Below, piece after piece: positions 1 to 14,800 of a stretch of DNA of 64,000 bases; position 1 is the stretch's first letter; the number at the start of each line of letters is the position of its first letter. The stretch is taken from NCBI RefSeq assembly GCF_030848805.1, contig NC_092361.1:16265406-16329405 (forward strand), in the 5' to 3' direction. The position numbers were made by a program, and so were the translations under genes. Below the pieces are notes generated by a model that worked only from the letters and a program-made list of their open reading frames with translations, was not told the DNA's origin and searched no databases. The stretch comes from Temnothorax longispinosus. Taxonomy: Eukaryota; Arthropoda; Insecta; Hymenoptera; Formicidae.

Positions 1-620
1 TAATATTTAAATTAAATTTTACATTTTAGCATCTTAAAGCTTATTAAATTCCCTTCAAAATGACCTACTATATTTTTCAATTCTGCCCATAGACTTCCGG
101 CAATCACACAAAATAGATATGGTATCTCATAATCGGGTAATTTCCTCTACATTAACTACATTTACAATCAAATAAATAAAAGTCTCGATAATGATACACT
201 CGATTAATTACATACTTTCTGTGTAATATTAAATAGCATGTAATGTACAATGATTGCCAATACGTCTCTCAGTATGATATTTATCAGTATTTATACAAAT
301 ATTTATACAACGAGATAGCACGTGTTAATTGTTCTGCAACTGTGATTAAAGAGATGTACCGATTTGTCGGGTGGAAGGAATAAATAAATGAGTTACATGT
401 GTACCGATGAATCTAATAAATATGCTATCTGCACACTCATGCTTGCACACAGAATAGTAAATGGATAAAAATATAAATGCTCGTGATAGTATTTTATATT
501 TTTACTTCTGTTATTGCTCGCACACAATCTTTACACGTGTAACTCACATTTGTTGTAACATAATTTGTTCACTTGATAATTTGAGGAGCAAAAGAAGGGT
601 GGGAGATACATCAATTTTTT

Positions 621-778
621 TATAATTCAAGATAAATTTGAAAGAAAATCTTATACGCGTACAAATTTATTTCTTTTACATTTCGGAACACGAAATCATT
701 TCCTTTTGTATTTCGAAATATAAAAGAAGCATAAATGTATGTGTATAAGATTTTCTTTCAAATTTATCTTGGATTGTA
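621..778. mobile_element. Short foldback (MITE-like) element, 36-bp arms
   Basis: Arms 621-656 and 743-778 are inverted copies differing at only about two positions (core aagataaatttgaaagaaa). The 86-bp loop is AT-rich, with two related atttcg-containing stretches. No coding capacity. No clear target-site duplication beyond a possible TA. It could be a non-autonomous DNA transposon or a plain inverted repeat. Confidence 0.55.
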
Positions 779-3700
779 AAAGAATGATGTAATGTTAAAT
801 ATTGTGTTAAATATTGTCTATTGAAGATACTACAGAATTAGAGACAGAATTAGAATTACTCTTAATTCAATATTGAATAAAACGATTTAAAGACCGCGTG
901 AATTTCGTTTTTATGCTCCTCATGTGAAAAAAATAATGGGACGGAATTTTTGTATACGAGTTAAAAAAAAATCTCGCAAACAGTCTCGTCGCATATGATT
1001 CCCTTCTCCGGAAGAATAGCGGTGTTCGATATTTTCTATCTGCCTACGCCAGCTCGGAGATTCCGGCGAGCGGCGGCAAGCTCCGTCCGAGCACCTGCGC
1101 GCACGAGGCGATACCGCCAAATTTCTTAATCCATCGACCCTGTTACGGCGTCTGGCGAACGACCGGCATTGCGTTTCAGGCCGCAACACACAATGCTCGC
1201 TGCCTGTTTCGTGTCCCGCGCGGTGCGACACGACGCGACGCGGCATGTATCTCCCGCTAGACGTTGCCGCGTCTAGTTTCACGCGTACGTGACAGCGGCG
1301 CGGCAACGTCGCATCTCTCGTCTTGCCCTCTCTCGCATGGCGTACGACTTCAGTTCGGTTCGGTTTTGTGTAGGGGAAAATGGTGAAATGTACATGAGCC
1401 ACGTGAGAGAGCTATAGGTCTTGACTCGGGTCTTGAAAAATTCCGATCGATTTTATTGATTTTAATTTGAACCTGATTTAGATGTATATCCGAAGGGTGG
1501 CAAAAAGTATATAAGAATCCCATTGAGAAAAAATAATCTCTTGGACGAATTCGATGCGATGCTTACTTGAGCGAGCACGTGGTCGAATAACTTAAAAAAA
1601 AGAATCTGTCATATAAAGAATTATTTTAAAGAATAAAATAAGAGGGGTGTAATAAGAAGGAAAATGAATGGTGATATTATATTTGAAGGATAATCATATT
1701 TGGGGTAGATTAAAAAGAACAAAATATAATATTTTCAATTTAAACGTAAAGCATTTTGTTTATAATTCACACAATGATATATTTTTATTTTTAAATTATA
1801 GTGTGATCGCTCCGTTAATATATTAAATAATTATTTGACAGAATCACTGGATAGAATGCTTAAATTAATTGCTAATGATGGTTATCTTTATGACATAATG
1901 GAAATAAAATTTTAAAAGAAATCTGCCATTTTTTCAATCAATACATCATCTATGTTTTTTTTAACTACATCATTACAAATGAGTGTTTGATAAATATTCA
2001 CGATGAAAATTCGATATATGATGTGATTTCAGATGAGATAGGACAATGCAAAGTTTCCTAAAACATTTACGACATTAATAAACTCTTATAAAAATCTTGC
2101 TTAAGAGAATTACAATATAAAAATATAAATAACTTTAAAAATGTAATAGGATATAATAAATTTATTATGCGGAATTAATTTAATTTATACAATTTTACAC
2201 GAGTTACATCAAATTATTACTTTTTATTTTAAAATCTCTTATTCGTTGCATAAAAATTCTCCATCAATGGCCGTTTCTTGACTAAAATAAAAGAGCGCGG
2301 AGTTCAAACTTTTATATCTTTTTAAAATGCGTAATTAGTCTATTATTATATAATTTCTTTGTTAAAATTTGGTTATGTAGAGAGGAAATTAGCTGGATAA
2401 ACATTTCGTAAGATCCGCTTTAAATGAGAGACCCCAGGCCAATAGGTAACTCCAAACCACAAGAAGTGAAAAGATGACCTGTTTTTATAAAAGAAACTCT
2501 TATATTGGGTTCTTGCAAAAGAAGTAAACACTTTCGAAAAGTCTGTAATAAAATGAATACTAACAAGACGGTTGAAAGTTCGTTTTTGTACTATCTAAAT
2601 CCATAAAATATTCATAAAATATTCGATAATTCACAATTCAAATAAGATATACCATCTCTTTGTACTTTATATTAATTATAATAAAAAATATCGTTTCTCC
2701 GATTTACCTCCTTTTGTAGTCGCTATAAGGCTGCGTTTGGTCTTCCCATTCCGTAAGATTTATTTCTCTGTTTTGCGTCCAGTGTTCCGTTCGAGTTTGT
2801 TTGATTTCGCGGATTACAGGCTTATTCCGCTCCGAACGCTCCGATCCTGTTCGATAGCACCCAGATATTTCGGCACGCCCATAACGGAGAGAATCACGCA
2901 TTCACGGTTCGGTCGTTGAGCTGAAAACGATTCACGCAAGCTATTTCCAGGGTGACATAACACGTACGTCGATCCGGTGCGCGCGGTATTGAACGATATG
3001 GTTTATAGCACGCCCGGGTTACACGCGGCCGCTTCGCTCGTCGTCTACGGGGAGACGTGCTCCCGACGCGCGACGTTGCGCGCGTACGCGAAACACGCGT
3101 GCGTGCACGTGTAACGATGAAAAATCGCCTCACCCTGTAAACCCTAGTGCTTCTGCACCGCGAATACCTTGGTGGCCCTCGCTGTGAGTTATGCAACGAA
3201 AGTGCAAGTAGAAACCGTGTAAAGTTAATCGATCGTACAGCTGTCGATTTTGGGACGTGGCGTACAATACGGAATTGAGGGGCGATGCACGTATGTGTTT
3301 CGCGTTAACGCTACCATCGTTGCCAGATTAGCCGATACTCTCTGTCTTATATATGTTCATTTTATTTTATTTTATTTTTTTGTAAGCTCTTTATTGCACA
3401 TTCGAGATATTCGGCATATCTATGTCCATCTCTCTAGAGAATATATATGTATATCTATAGAGAATTTTAACCTAACTTATATCTGAATCGTAATTTTTTC
3501 AGTATTATTAACCTTTTTGTTTTTACAACACGTATAAAAAGCTGGAAAAATTTGACTTTTATTTTAAACTATCTTCTACAAATCTTCAATTAAATACAGT
3601 AGACCGAAAATTAAGAAAACGTTTTCTACATGTGTCGCAATTCTTGTTATTTTTTTATATCCGAACAAAAATATTTGTTTGTGTGGGTGAAGCTGTTTTA

Positions 3701-5305
3701 CCGTTTAACCAGACATCACAAAGTCAGCAGTTATTGTTAAAGGAATTTACAGAGTAAACATATTGCCACGTGTCACTTATTTTTTTGTGCCATATTTATG
3801 GCTTACAATTAGTACCATGTACATTTAGATTATGCTTGCACGTACATTAATATCTATGCAAAACATCGCACGTTTATTGCCAATGTCGCACCGATTAGAT
3901 TACATCAGCTATACTTTTTTTCGCTGTTATATTTGCCGACGTGGCACGTACGGGGTCTTTGCGAACACCCCGTATAACCGACAAGGGGTCCCGCGTTTGC
4001 AAAGAGCCGACTTTCACCAGTCGAGACCGAAGACATCGAATTCAGGGAGGGAAGTGCAGGGTGCACGAGAGGGGCGTCTCGAAAATATCAACCGCTCGAA
4101 GCTGAAGCCTTACTTCTGCTCCTTTTTGCGAAACACGTAAATTTTGGCCTATTCCGTTCACGCTATTACACAAGACATTACTATAGATAGATATCGAACG
4201 ATGTAGGTAGAATTGATACCGATCTTTAATCACGCTACTTTCACGCACGGTATGTGTAGATTAAATAACGGTTCGAGCAATCATTGAATCTACGAATTTA
4301 ACTATTATATGTATGGAATTCAAGGTGTCGGTTTAAAGTGACTTTATTTCAATGCATAAAATCTTGCACGTCGCATTCGAAAATCCTTGTACCTTTTAAA
4401 TCTTTCTTTTTTTTTTCATGCCCTTTAAAGTCGCAAGTTCCTTCGAACGCTACCTTGAAGGCGACTGTCGTTCCGCATAAGAAGATAGATCCGTCTATAG
4501 TAAGGTCAGGTCCAACGAACTCCGTGACTTTCAATTAAATTTTAAGGACGTTTGAGGTAACTTCGGAACGACGAGCAAGCGAGCGGCTCTGCAAGTCTGT
4601 AAGCCTCATGAAAACTTGATATTTACGCTCGGGTGTTATCATCTTGTAACAGACGCGCATTTTTTTTTGGCTTTTGGCCTTGCGCTATTGAATGTTTACT
4701 TCCCACGTAAAGTTTTCTCTTTCTCTTTCTCTTTCTCTCTTTAGAGCTACTGGAGTGAGCACATGAGTCATCTTGAAAGATTTTCTTTCCGCGATGCTTG
4801 ATAAATTAGTGTTTTCGTTTCATGTCATTGATGCGATAACCTAGGTTAGTGTAAACGGTAATGTAATCTTTAGAAACTTTGTGTAAGTATGTTTAACGGT
4901 GGTTAGAAGTTCCACAAAATGCTCTCTAGCGTTTCTTTTTACACAATAATTATTAGTGTCGGAGATAAATAACTTTTCAGAAGAAAGTTTGAATAATTCT
5001 CGAATTATAAGCGAATACATGAATTAAAGACCACAAATAAATCACGAATCTTATTCTTCGCTTTTGACTTAACTTCTATTTTAACTCGAATTTCTTTTAA
5101 CAGAATTCTAATTTGAGAATGACAAAAAGACTCGGTTTACATGTATTTGACTACATGGAAAAAATCATTATATTTATTTACAGCCTTTAATGATGTTGCC
5201 GATAGTCTCAAAAATACTAATGTTTCTTCGATCGAGCTTTATATGAGGATGTACGTTTTTATAGATTTCAAGACCTCAGAGAACAATCGGAATGTACAGC
5301 TGGTA

Positions 5306-5537
5306 GGGGGAGTCCGGGAGACTTGACCATAGAGGAGAGTTGAACCACTTCAAATATCTCGTTCAAATTTTGCGCCAAGCGCGCAATTGTTAGTTTCGGG
5401 GATAATTGTTGTATTTATATAATACAACAATATAATATAATACAGCAACTTAACAATTGCGCGCTTGGCGCAAAATTTAAACGAGATATTTGAAGTGGTT
5501 CATCTCTCCTCTATGGTCAAGTCTCCCGGACTCCCTC
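5306..5537. mobile_element. MITE with 87-bp terminal inverted repeats and TA flanks
   Basis: The left arm 5306-5392 begins GGGGGAGTCCGGGAGACTTG; the right arm 5451-5537 is its inverted copy with about three differences. Both ends are flanked by TA (5304-5305 and 5538-5539), the target duplication of Tc1/mariner-type transposases. The 58-bp loop contains a second small palindrome (ttgttgtattta/aatacaacaa). No transposase is encoded, so it is non-autonomous. Near-identical arms suggest fairly recent insertion. Confidence 0.82.
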
Positions 5538-7688
5538 TACATTAATTCGCTGCATAGTAGCCTGACTTCTTGTTATAGATAAGTACATTAATATTTCGAT
5601 GAACTGCGCCCGTGTTGATTATTGAAGACCCAGCGGCCAATAAGTCAGAATTCTATGACCCATTGAATTAATGCACCTTACGTCTCGACTTATTTGGGTC
5701 ACATTGCATCTTCTAGACTTTCTGTCTCGCACGTTGTATACTTTAAAAATATTTCAGCTTTTTTTCGTATCAACATAGTACGTGATATAAGTAATCTTTG
5801 ATAATCTCCACGTATATTGTGTGGGAACGGTGCAAGTGCGTGTTTTTTTATCAACATTGTTTACTTGATGATGTACTATGGTACATCATCATTCTTTCTA
5901 CGTGCTCATAAACATTTAGACAGGATATCTGATAAGCCTCGTATATCAGTAAATTTTTACCGTATGACGCATATAGATGTAATTACCATTAAGAGAATCC
6001 TTGTATTATTTAATTACTATTATTAGTACTTAATTTTTTTGTTGGAATATGTTAAATTATATTCAATGAGAGTATCTAATTATCGTGCTTTACATTCTAA
6101 ATCTCTAAATTTTGAAATTTAGTTTGTTTTGAGTATTATTAGTTGTAAAGATTCGCTTCTAATTAAATTGGTTTATATTGGAAAGTTGAAAATGGCGTAA
6201 AATAGGTACAAAGCTCTTTGTTCATTTGATTATTAGCACAGACACAACACCTTCCGTTATGTAGAAATACAATATATTTATTATTATTTTTCGTACGTAT
6301 ATATATAAAGAGCGGTTAATATCGATAATATTTTTGTATGATAATATTTTGTAATAGTGCGATAATAATATGAACCCATAAATAACGCGAGGAACAAAGA
6401 ACAAAGCCATTGCTCTTTGCTTCTCGCATTCGAATGATGTTTTTCAAAGCGTTGAATAAGTAGAGCGGGTCTTCGCTCGAAACTTCTCGAAGGGACTCCT
6501 GGTAATTTGAGATCCGGAACCACTACTCCGGGAGACATCCGGACCTGTATAGCCCAGATTTTTAGGGACAAAGGGAACCGCTATAATAACCCTAAATAAA
6601 AATAGGTCCGTCTTAAGTCGTAAAAACATATGCTAATGAAATTTCCGCCTCTCACATATAATACGATTAAAATAAAATCTTAAAACCTAATTAATATGGA
6701 TTTAAATTACGTGGTTTCTCTTGAACATGGTTTCCTGTCATTAATGATATTACATTAATAACTTGCAGTCTGAAAAATCTATAGATTTATACATGACAGA
6801 TATGCATATATCTATAGATTCGTATGCAAGATGAATGCATATCTGTGATGTACTCATTTCAAAGTGGTATTACTGAAAGATATTATATTGAAATCGTGTC
6901 TTTGGAAGTTCTCGATTCTCTGAAGTATACAAGTATACAATACTCTGAAGTATACAGTACAATGGTAGTTTCCATCCTGGTAGGTACTCTATTATTCGGG
7001 CCTCAATATTTATACGCAAACACGAGAATTGCCGTTATGTACATACGATAGTTCACCTGATATAACATCTGGACGAAGTGCGTCATCTGCATGTGCTGTA
7101 ATAGCTCTGATGAACTACATTGATAACGATATATTTTCAATCATGCATTTTTCTTATGTATTGCATAACATTTGCGTTTTTCGTTACATGATATATTCAG
7201 GAAATTAAGAATGTTAGTTAATCGGTATTTTATCGTTTAGAATGACTGTAACACGAAGTAATGATTTCTTAATCATACAGATTAGGTTAATGAACTGCTG
7301 CCATTAACCTATTAATAACATTAGTCAAGATATAACGGCTAAATCAGGTTCTTTTAATTAGATATAACTCTGACGTAACTTAATGATGATATTAATGAGA
7401 ATATTATCTTTTAACAAAATTACATAATAATAATATAATATGGATCGGAGAGGTAATTTTCATACATTTATTTTACATGAATAAATTACAAATGTATCAC
7501 TATCGTCTGGTTATCTAGGTGTCAGTCTCGTCGGATCGAAAAATTGTCAAGAGTTCTAACGTGCGGTAGATCCCACCAGGCGAGTTAGGGATTAATCGGG
7601 ATATATGTATCGTAAGTTTGTTGAAATTCAGTTTTGTGCGGCGGATTTCCTTCGAGAGCGGCTGTAAGCTTAGCGAGGCTCGCTGGAG

Positions 7689-7719
7689 CAGGCAGGCAGG
7701 CAGGCAGGCAGGCAGGCAA
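7689..7719. repeat. (AGGC)n microsatellite
   Basis: Tetranucleotide AGGC repeated about seven to eight times, then decaying to aagcaaacagg. It creates the Cys/Leu/Pro/Ala-repeat (minus) and Arg/Gln/Ala/Gly-repeat (plus) frames seen here, which are not genes. Confidence 0.95.
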
Positions 7720-10700
7720 GCAAACAGGCTGACACGGTACACCGGCCTGACCTGGCAACACCGCTACGCCGCGCGTACAGACCTGGCAACACCGCCCGGC
7801 TATTATGTAACACCCGGCAACATCGCCGGGATACATCGGGGGGTGCCGGGCGGGAATATCGGCGGGGAAGCTAGAGAAGAGACGCGGGGTGAGCCAGAAG
7901 GAGGACCGCTGGAGGGAAAAGAAGGGGGCACAGGGGACGAGGAGGGGTATTATATACGATAGGAGGAGGAGGGGCACATACATACCCCTCGGTTCTTTGT
8001 ATATACGTATACGGCGTATATAGGTGTACGTGTGTACACGCTACGGGTTCCCCACCCTTCACGCCGTTGCTGCGTCACGTTGCAACCCCTTGTCCATAGC
8101 GTTGGTTATGTATAGCAGCCCCGCACGCGAAATTCGGCGACCAAATTTATTTCAAAGGGAACATTGCGCGGAGGAGAAAGAAAAATCTTTCGGTGAGGCA
8201 CGAATCCTAATATTAATTAGTATTGATTAGGATTAGCAGATATTTTCGACAAAATTAATAATGTGAAATAATGGAACATGCGTACGAAGATGAGATGTGA
8301 TGGACTTTATAAGCAATTTATAAATTTAAAGATATGTTTATCTTGATATTTAGAAAAACAGGTCAAAGCAAAAACAAAATCATATTTCACTGTATCTATT
8401 TATGAGATAAACATGACGAAAATATATTTAAACGTTTAGATCGAAAACTTCGATCGGATTAGGTTTTTAACGAAAAAGTTTTAGAGTATTGTGCAGCTTG
8501 ACATTTATACAAATGCATGTTTTAATTTCGCAATTGTTAATAGACTATGTACATACAGTCGAAAACATAACATAAATAACGATACATAGTTTTGCATTAG
8601 ACATTAATTCGATTTGAGTGTTAATCGGAATACAGACATACAGAGGATACTAAACAGAATCTATGTGTTTGAAAGTATCTTATTTCTACGTACTAATTGC
8701 GCGAACAATTTCTAAATGAGAGAAAAGGAGCATTTTAATTTTCGCGCTGTTGTTTTTGCTATACTTGCATTTCGTTATATATAATAATAAACTATTACAA
8801 ACGATTGTTCGGAGGATTTTAGGTTGATTGCATTATATTTTAACAATAACTAACTTTGAAATAAATTATTTCAATTTTCGAACGCTTTAAAATGTATTAT
8901 AAACTGAATGTATTACAATTAACTTTCCAGTGACGATAAACTAAAACTAGAGGGTAAGCTAAATTTTGAATACAAAATCTTTTTATTATATATCTCCTCT
9001 TAAATTTATATACATCTTTTACATCAATAAATTAAGAAGATATAAAACTATTCATTAAAAAATTATATTATAAAGTTCACTAGTAATGTCAAAAAGATGT
9101 TTCTCATAGTCTGGAGAAGTATTTAATTAGAAGTGACACAGAGAGAGAGATTTTCCAAAACATATAGATACATTAACTATAGCTATAATATATCAGTAAA
9201 CATAGAGATATAAATAAATTTCCTAAAATATATAGAACTCTATTTTTCCATACTTTCGCATATAGATGATAAGCCTCATAAACCTCGAAATTGACACTAC
9301 TGTAATTAAGTATTGTTAGTTATGAAAAAATATATCAAATATGAATACGGGATCCATATTATATATATGTTTATTTGCCGAGGGCTAAACTGAACATCTC
9401 TTACTCTATCTCTCTATCTACCCCATCGACCCATGCCGACTTCCTATATTCATTGATCGCACGATATTGTTTTGACACGGTAACGCAACGCAATAGAAAA
9501 TAACGGTCCGATCCTTCTCTCGGGTTCTTACAAAGTGAACGCTTGGCGTAAGAGGTCATGAATATTGCATCTGACCGAGTGCCGTGTCTCTTTCGCGGCA
9601 TACCCGCTCGCTTTCCCGCTCCCGTTTTTCTGCTGGGAGTCGCAGTTTCGTTGAGGAATCGAAAATTCATTCAGAAGTTTCGCAATTACAAGTCCGCTCG
9701 CATGTTTAGAGAAAGCGAAATAACACGCCGCCCACCGCCGTTGCGTGTATCGAGTGTATGAAACGGCAACTATAGGGAGGGACAGAGAAGGAGTAGATGG
9801 AGGAGGGAGGAGCCCATCGTCTTTATAGATATCAACTGCAAATATAACCGTGCTAAAAATAAGATCGTACAGGAATGATCAAGCGGCATGTAAAACGGTC
9901 GTCGCGAATAAAAAGTCGCTGTCTTGACGCCAAGACGTGCCAATCCCGGCGTCGATCTCAGATCCACCGTTTTTCGGATTCCGCGAGTCTCTCGATCGAT
10001 CAAGCGGCATGCAAGCAAGCTCGGCAATAAAAGCGAATGTGCGATCTCGCGCGTTCTTTTTCGCGTGGACGTTGATCTGCCGATGTTGTTTCAAGAACAA
10101 CATCGATAAATCGAGCTGCTCGTTTTATAGAAAGTGAGATACGTCGCGTCAACGTTCAAGACGTCCGTATTTTCTTTTTTTTTTCCCCACGATCCCTCGA
10201 TGCTTTATCCGTTTTTTAGAAAGCGCGTTAAGGCGAGGGGATATTATCGTAATTTGTGACAAACACACGGTACAAGCTACTGTTCTACCGTTTTAAAATA
10301 TAAAACACACGCGAGAGTCGGGACTTGCTCCGCAAGTTATTTTCGTACTTAATTGCTGGAAGCACGCTTTTTACTTCGTTCGAGCGCACTCGACACGTCA
10401 CTGCTCTCTCGGGTTTCGCGAGACCAAGCTATAAAAATCGTCTAATATTTTTGACTTTTATCTCGCTGCGATATTGGAGAGAACATTTCTCTACAGGAGC
10501 ACGAATTACGACGACTTATTTTAGAAACGTTTTTACGTCAAAAATGTCAAAACTCAACTTTTTTTGTATGCGGCGTTCTATTAAAAAAAGAATAAAATGA
10601 TAAATGTTAATAATAATAATAATACATAATATGTATATAATAATAATGCATAATATGAATATTCTGAAATACCCGTTTTAATAATTGTTCTCGATAAAAC

Positions 10701-11858
10701 GCTTTTATATTTCCTGAACAGGTCACGCGTTCCTCCTTCGATCAAAATTCTGCGTCGTGATTGACAGCTCGTTAGGTCGAAAGCTGCCCGAAAATAACGT
10801 ACCAGGCCACGTCGATCGACGCTCCAATTCGCGAGCTTCTTACGCGCGGCTGTATTTTCAGAATTGTTTCCGTAAAAATGCCCGTTTTAAACGCTCGTCG
10901 AGAGAACCTGGTCGCAAACTCCGAGAATAGATGTAAAATAGAGATGTCGAGAAAGAGAGAGACGAAGAGAGAGAAATCGCGCCTTCTTCGGACGTTTTTA
11001 GGCCGGTCTCCAGCGTTTGTTGTTTTGTAGTTCAACGACTCCTTCGCCTGCGCCTCTGCCACCTCCGCCGCTACCTCCTTTACTTCCTTCACCTTTTTCT
11101 CCTCTTTCTCCTCCTCCTCCTCCTCTTTCTCCTCCTCGCGGAGACCTCCATGCACGCGGAGAAAACCGACCGACCGACAGAACGAGGCGTACACGTACTG
11201 CCGTGTGCCTCCTACAAAATACTGGTCAGATACGGAAGGAGTAGTACGGCACGATGCATCACGAATAAATATTCATAAGGGCCATGAGCGTAGGACCGCA
11301 GGGATCCTCGCATGACCAACGGATAACGAGCTATGGCCTATGGCAAGGAGGAAGGAAAGGACTGTTATCTATCGTTCAAATTATAGACGTATAGAATTTG
11401 CTACGTCCCAAAATTTGCATTGAAGTACCTTCGTGTATATGTACCTATCCGAATACCTTAAGTAAAAAATTAAAACCATTATAATTTTGTTGGACTCAGA
11501 TTTTTAAGTCTTCTACGAAAACCTTTTATATTCATTTATAACAATAAAACCTCAATTAGCGCGATTAGCATAAAGTCTGTTTTTGCAACATTGGCGGTGA
11601 AATCGCCGAAATTGCATCGGTATATATATTTTATTCAATACAATAAAATTTTTTCCCAGAAAAGCAAAAGATATATGAGAAATGGTATCATCTTATAAGA
11701 GAGATTACTTCCCTGCTTTCGACATAAGCCATCATAATTTCTAGTCGACGGGGCACAGAGATAGATAATCGTCGTTGCTCTAGAGGGAGTAGGGCGGCTC
11801 TTGTACCCTTATAATTGAGGAAATTAGAGGCACCCTACGCCACTGAAAAGGGCTTCTT

Positions 11859-11863
<5 letters not shown>

Positions 11864-11893
<30 letters not shown>
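11864..11893. repeat. (CT)n microsatellite
   Basis: About 15 CT units in a pyrimidine-rich stretch. Confidence 0.95.
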
Positions 11894-11895
<2 letters not shown>

Positions 11896-14800
11896 GTTCT
11901 CCTTTCATAGTAAGCTCTCGTACAATCTTCCGCGTCTCCTTTCCTCCTTCTCTATCACGTCTCGCACCATAAAGATTAAATGCGTCTGGCACATCGCACA
12001 AGGGTGGGAGCGAGACGACGCTGGTAATAACCTCTTGCACCTGTCTCTTGTTTGCGTGCATCCCTGATATATACGCGTGCGCGCGTGACATCCGCGTACA
12101 AGGTGCTCGGTCTGATAAAACCGTTGCGTACGCCTCGTAGAAAAGAGAAAATTAAGAAACACGATCTAATCTAAACCTAAATTGATGAAAAGTGATTAAT
12201 TCAGAGCCCATCTTCATGGGCAATTTGTCTGAATAAAGCTTTGAACGAAGATCCCGTTGACGTTCGGCTTGAAATCTTTCCGTCAACCGCGTATAATTGT
12301 AAAACTAATCAAATTTAATCGGCGATATTATCAGGAGAAAACATCGGTCGAGAAATCTACGAGCCGTAGCGAGCAATTTTACGACACCCTGTATATAAAC
12401 ACGGCGTTTCTCTCCGTCCGCCTTCCTATGTCGCGTAGCGTATACGTTACTCCCACATATATATATCGCTCCGCTGTACACTCACCTTTCGGACGTGTAT
12501 ATCGGCGCAGTAGCTTTCCTGGCTCGACTAAACGAGCCGTCGTTCCTACTACCGGCTGGCCGTGACACACTTATGCCGTCGGCAAGAGAGCAGAGTACCA
12601 ACCGTCACGAAAATCTCGCGAATTTTCAATCGTGCCGCGATCTTTCGCCGAGAGTATTAAAACCGGCTTCTCGTAAAGACGGCAGGTTCTTCGATTGACT
12701 TTACTCCATAGTTATGAAAACTGTCACGATCTCGACGAATTTTCGATAGGTTGTTAAAGAAAGGATCCATAAATTCGAAAATGTATTTTTCAACCAGGGA
12801 CACACTTTGGAGTTAATATCGTTTTTTAAACAAATATTTAGTCGTTAGTAGAGTTTTCGATTCATAAGTTTTTAATCATGTCAAAATTCAGTTGAACATG
12901 TTTTTGTCACGGTTGAGGCTCCACAATCGAAGTTCGATTTAGGGGAGAGAATTCTATTTTTTTACTTCATTTTAACTTTAATAGAAAAATGTTGAAAATT
13001 AAAAATTTGGAAATTAAAAAGAGATAAAAATTGCATTTGATAAAATTTTTGTTAAGCAAATATCAGTTTCAAATTGATTAAATAATGCCTGAATTTCTAA
13101 AATCTTTTTTGTTTGTAGAGATCGGAATTATCGTCGGATTTTAAATTCATGCAGTTTTTACTCGTAATTGAATATATAATCTTGACGACTAGTATTAACG
13201 TTTCAGTCTGATCGACGTAAGGAATCCAGAGAGTCACGGGTAATGATACAGTTAGTAATGTTTTGTTTTAATTATTTGTGCTTCAGAAATGCGACTGATA
13301 TTTTACGTGATAGGAGGTTATTATTTTCGCGGCGAACATACGATTATCGTATTGAAACCTGTTCAATGTAAATAACACATAAAAAATTTAATTAGTAATT
13401 TAAACTTATAATTAATTATAATGATAATGTAGATGATACATGTATATGTATAATTGAAAACGTGATTGGTATTTTCCTACGGTCAAATAGTTCGAGTCTG
13501 ATTCAGGAGACAGAGAGATTAAACGATGTTTTCTTTTTGCTGAGAAGAGAACACAAAGTTGATTATATCATTTTATAATAAGCACTATTTTCTCTCGAAT
13601 TTTTCTTGATGATTTTTCCGAAGATGTACGACGAATCTTCGCACATTATAAATCGATTTAAATGTAGTTCAATCATTAAACTCTATTCGAATTGTACTAA
13701 CTGTTCTAATTTGATACTTCAACTTGAAACTATTGTTCAAATAGTTCGACCGTGCAATTAATTAAAATCTGTTTGGATCTAAAGTTATCATTTATTTTCG
13801 AAAACTAGCAATAATATTTACATTTATGTACGCTATGTTAAAGAATTTGTTATAAAATACTCCAAATATATCCTCCATGATACCATTCGTGATTAATAAG
13901 AATGATGTAATTTTTGCCATTATTGCAATATCATGAATATGAAAATGTCATTGCTATGATAATATTGAAAATGTTAAATCGGAGATAAATGTTATTTAAT
14001 CTTTCATAAAAGAATATTGTTAGAAAGCCACTGTTCTATTAATATTAATAAGAATTAATTTTTTCTGCCAAGGTTGTACTTTAAAATAATTCATGTGTTA
14101 AAAATAAGTCTGCATCACTTGCCTGGTGCTATCAATCAGTAATTTATCTGTCGCCTGTCACCGTATATCTCGTGCGTGTCACGACCCATTTAAGACACGA
14201 CGATTTAATGATCTACCAATTTGTTTGTAAAACGTTGCGTATATGCACCATCGGTACCGATTCGACTTAAAAGTACGAAAGTAGTCGCGTGACGAAATAT
14301 TCGACGAGATGCGAGATGTTCGGTCCACGGCGACATTGATGACATGTGTAAATCACCGTAATATCCGACCGTCTATTATAAACGAATCAGCGTGGTTAAT
14401 GCACGTGTATTTGCGCCGTGCACGCTTAGAAACTCGCCGCGTAACGCGTATTGCGCGAGAGGAAATAGCTAGCGCTTGAAGTCGAAGGTCCTGACCGTTG
14501 GGCCTTAATGAAAAGGTAGCACGTAGTCACGAAGTGTCATGAACAGATGATCCTATCTATTTTTCGCGCAACGTAACGTCGGTCAGTTGTTACGTTGCGA
14601 AATAATGGCAGGAATTACTTGAGGTAGAGATATCCCGCTTATACTTATAATCTTTACATTTACAATGATGTTAAATGTCGAATTAATGCCGAATTAATAA
14701 GACACGCATGCAAATCAACGCGAAAATAGAAGGCCGAATCGTTCTATCGATTCGCATAACGTGTTTTGAACGCGATTGAATCATGTATATTAGGTATGTT

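Noticed and set aside
920..1402. 160-codon minus-strand frame
   Set aside because: Arises from a stop-poor CpG patch; Arg/Ser-rich without motifs.
10080..10106. cgatgttgtt-tcaag-aacaacatcg hairpin
   Set aside because: Ten-bp stem alone is too short to separate from chance; no miRNA-like extension.
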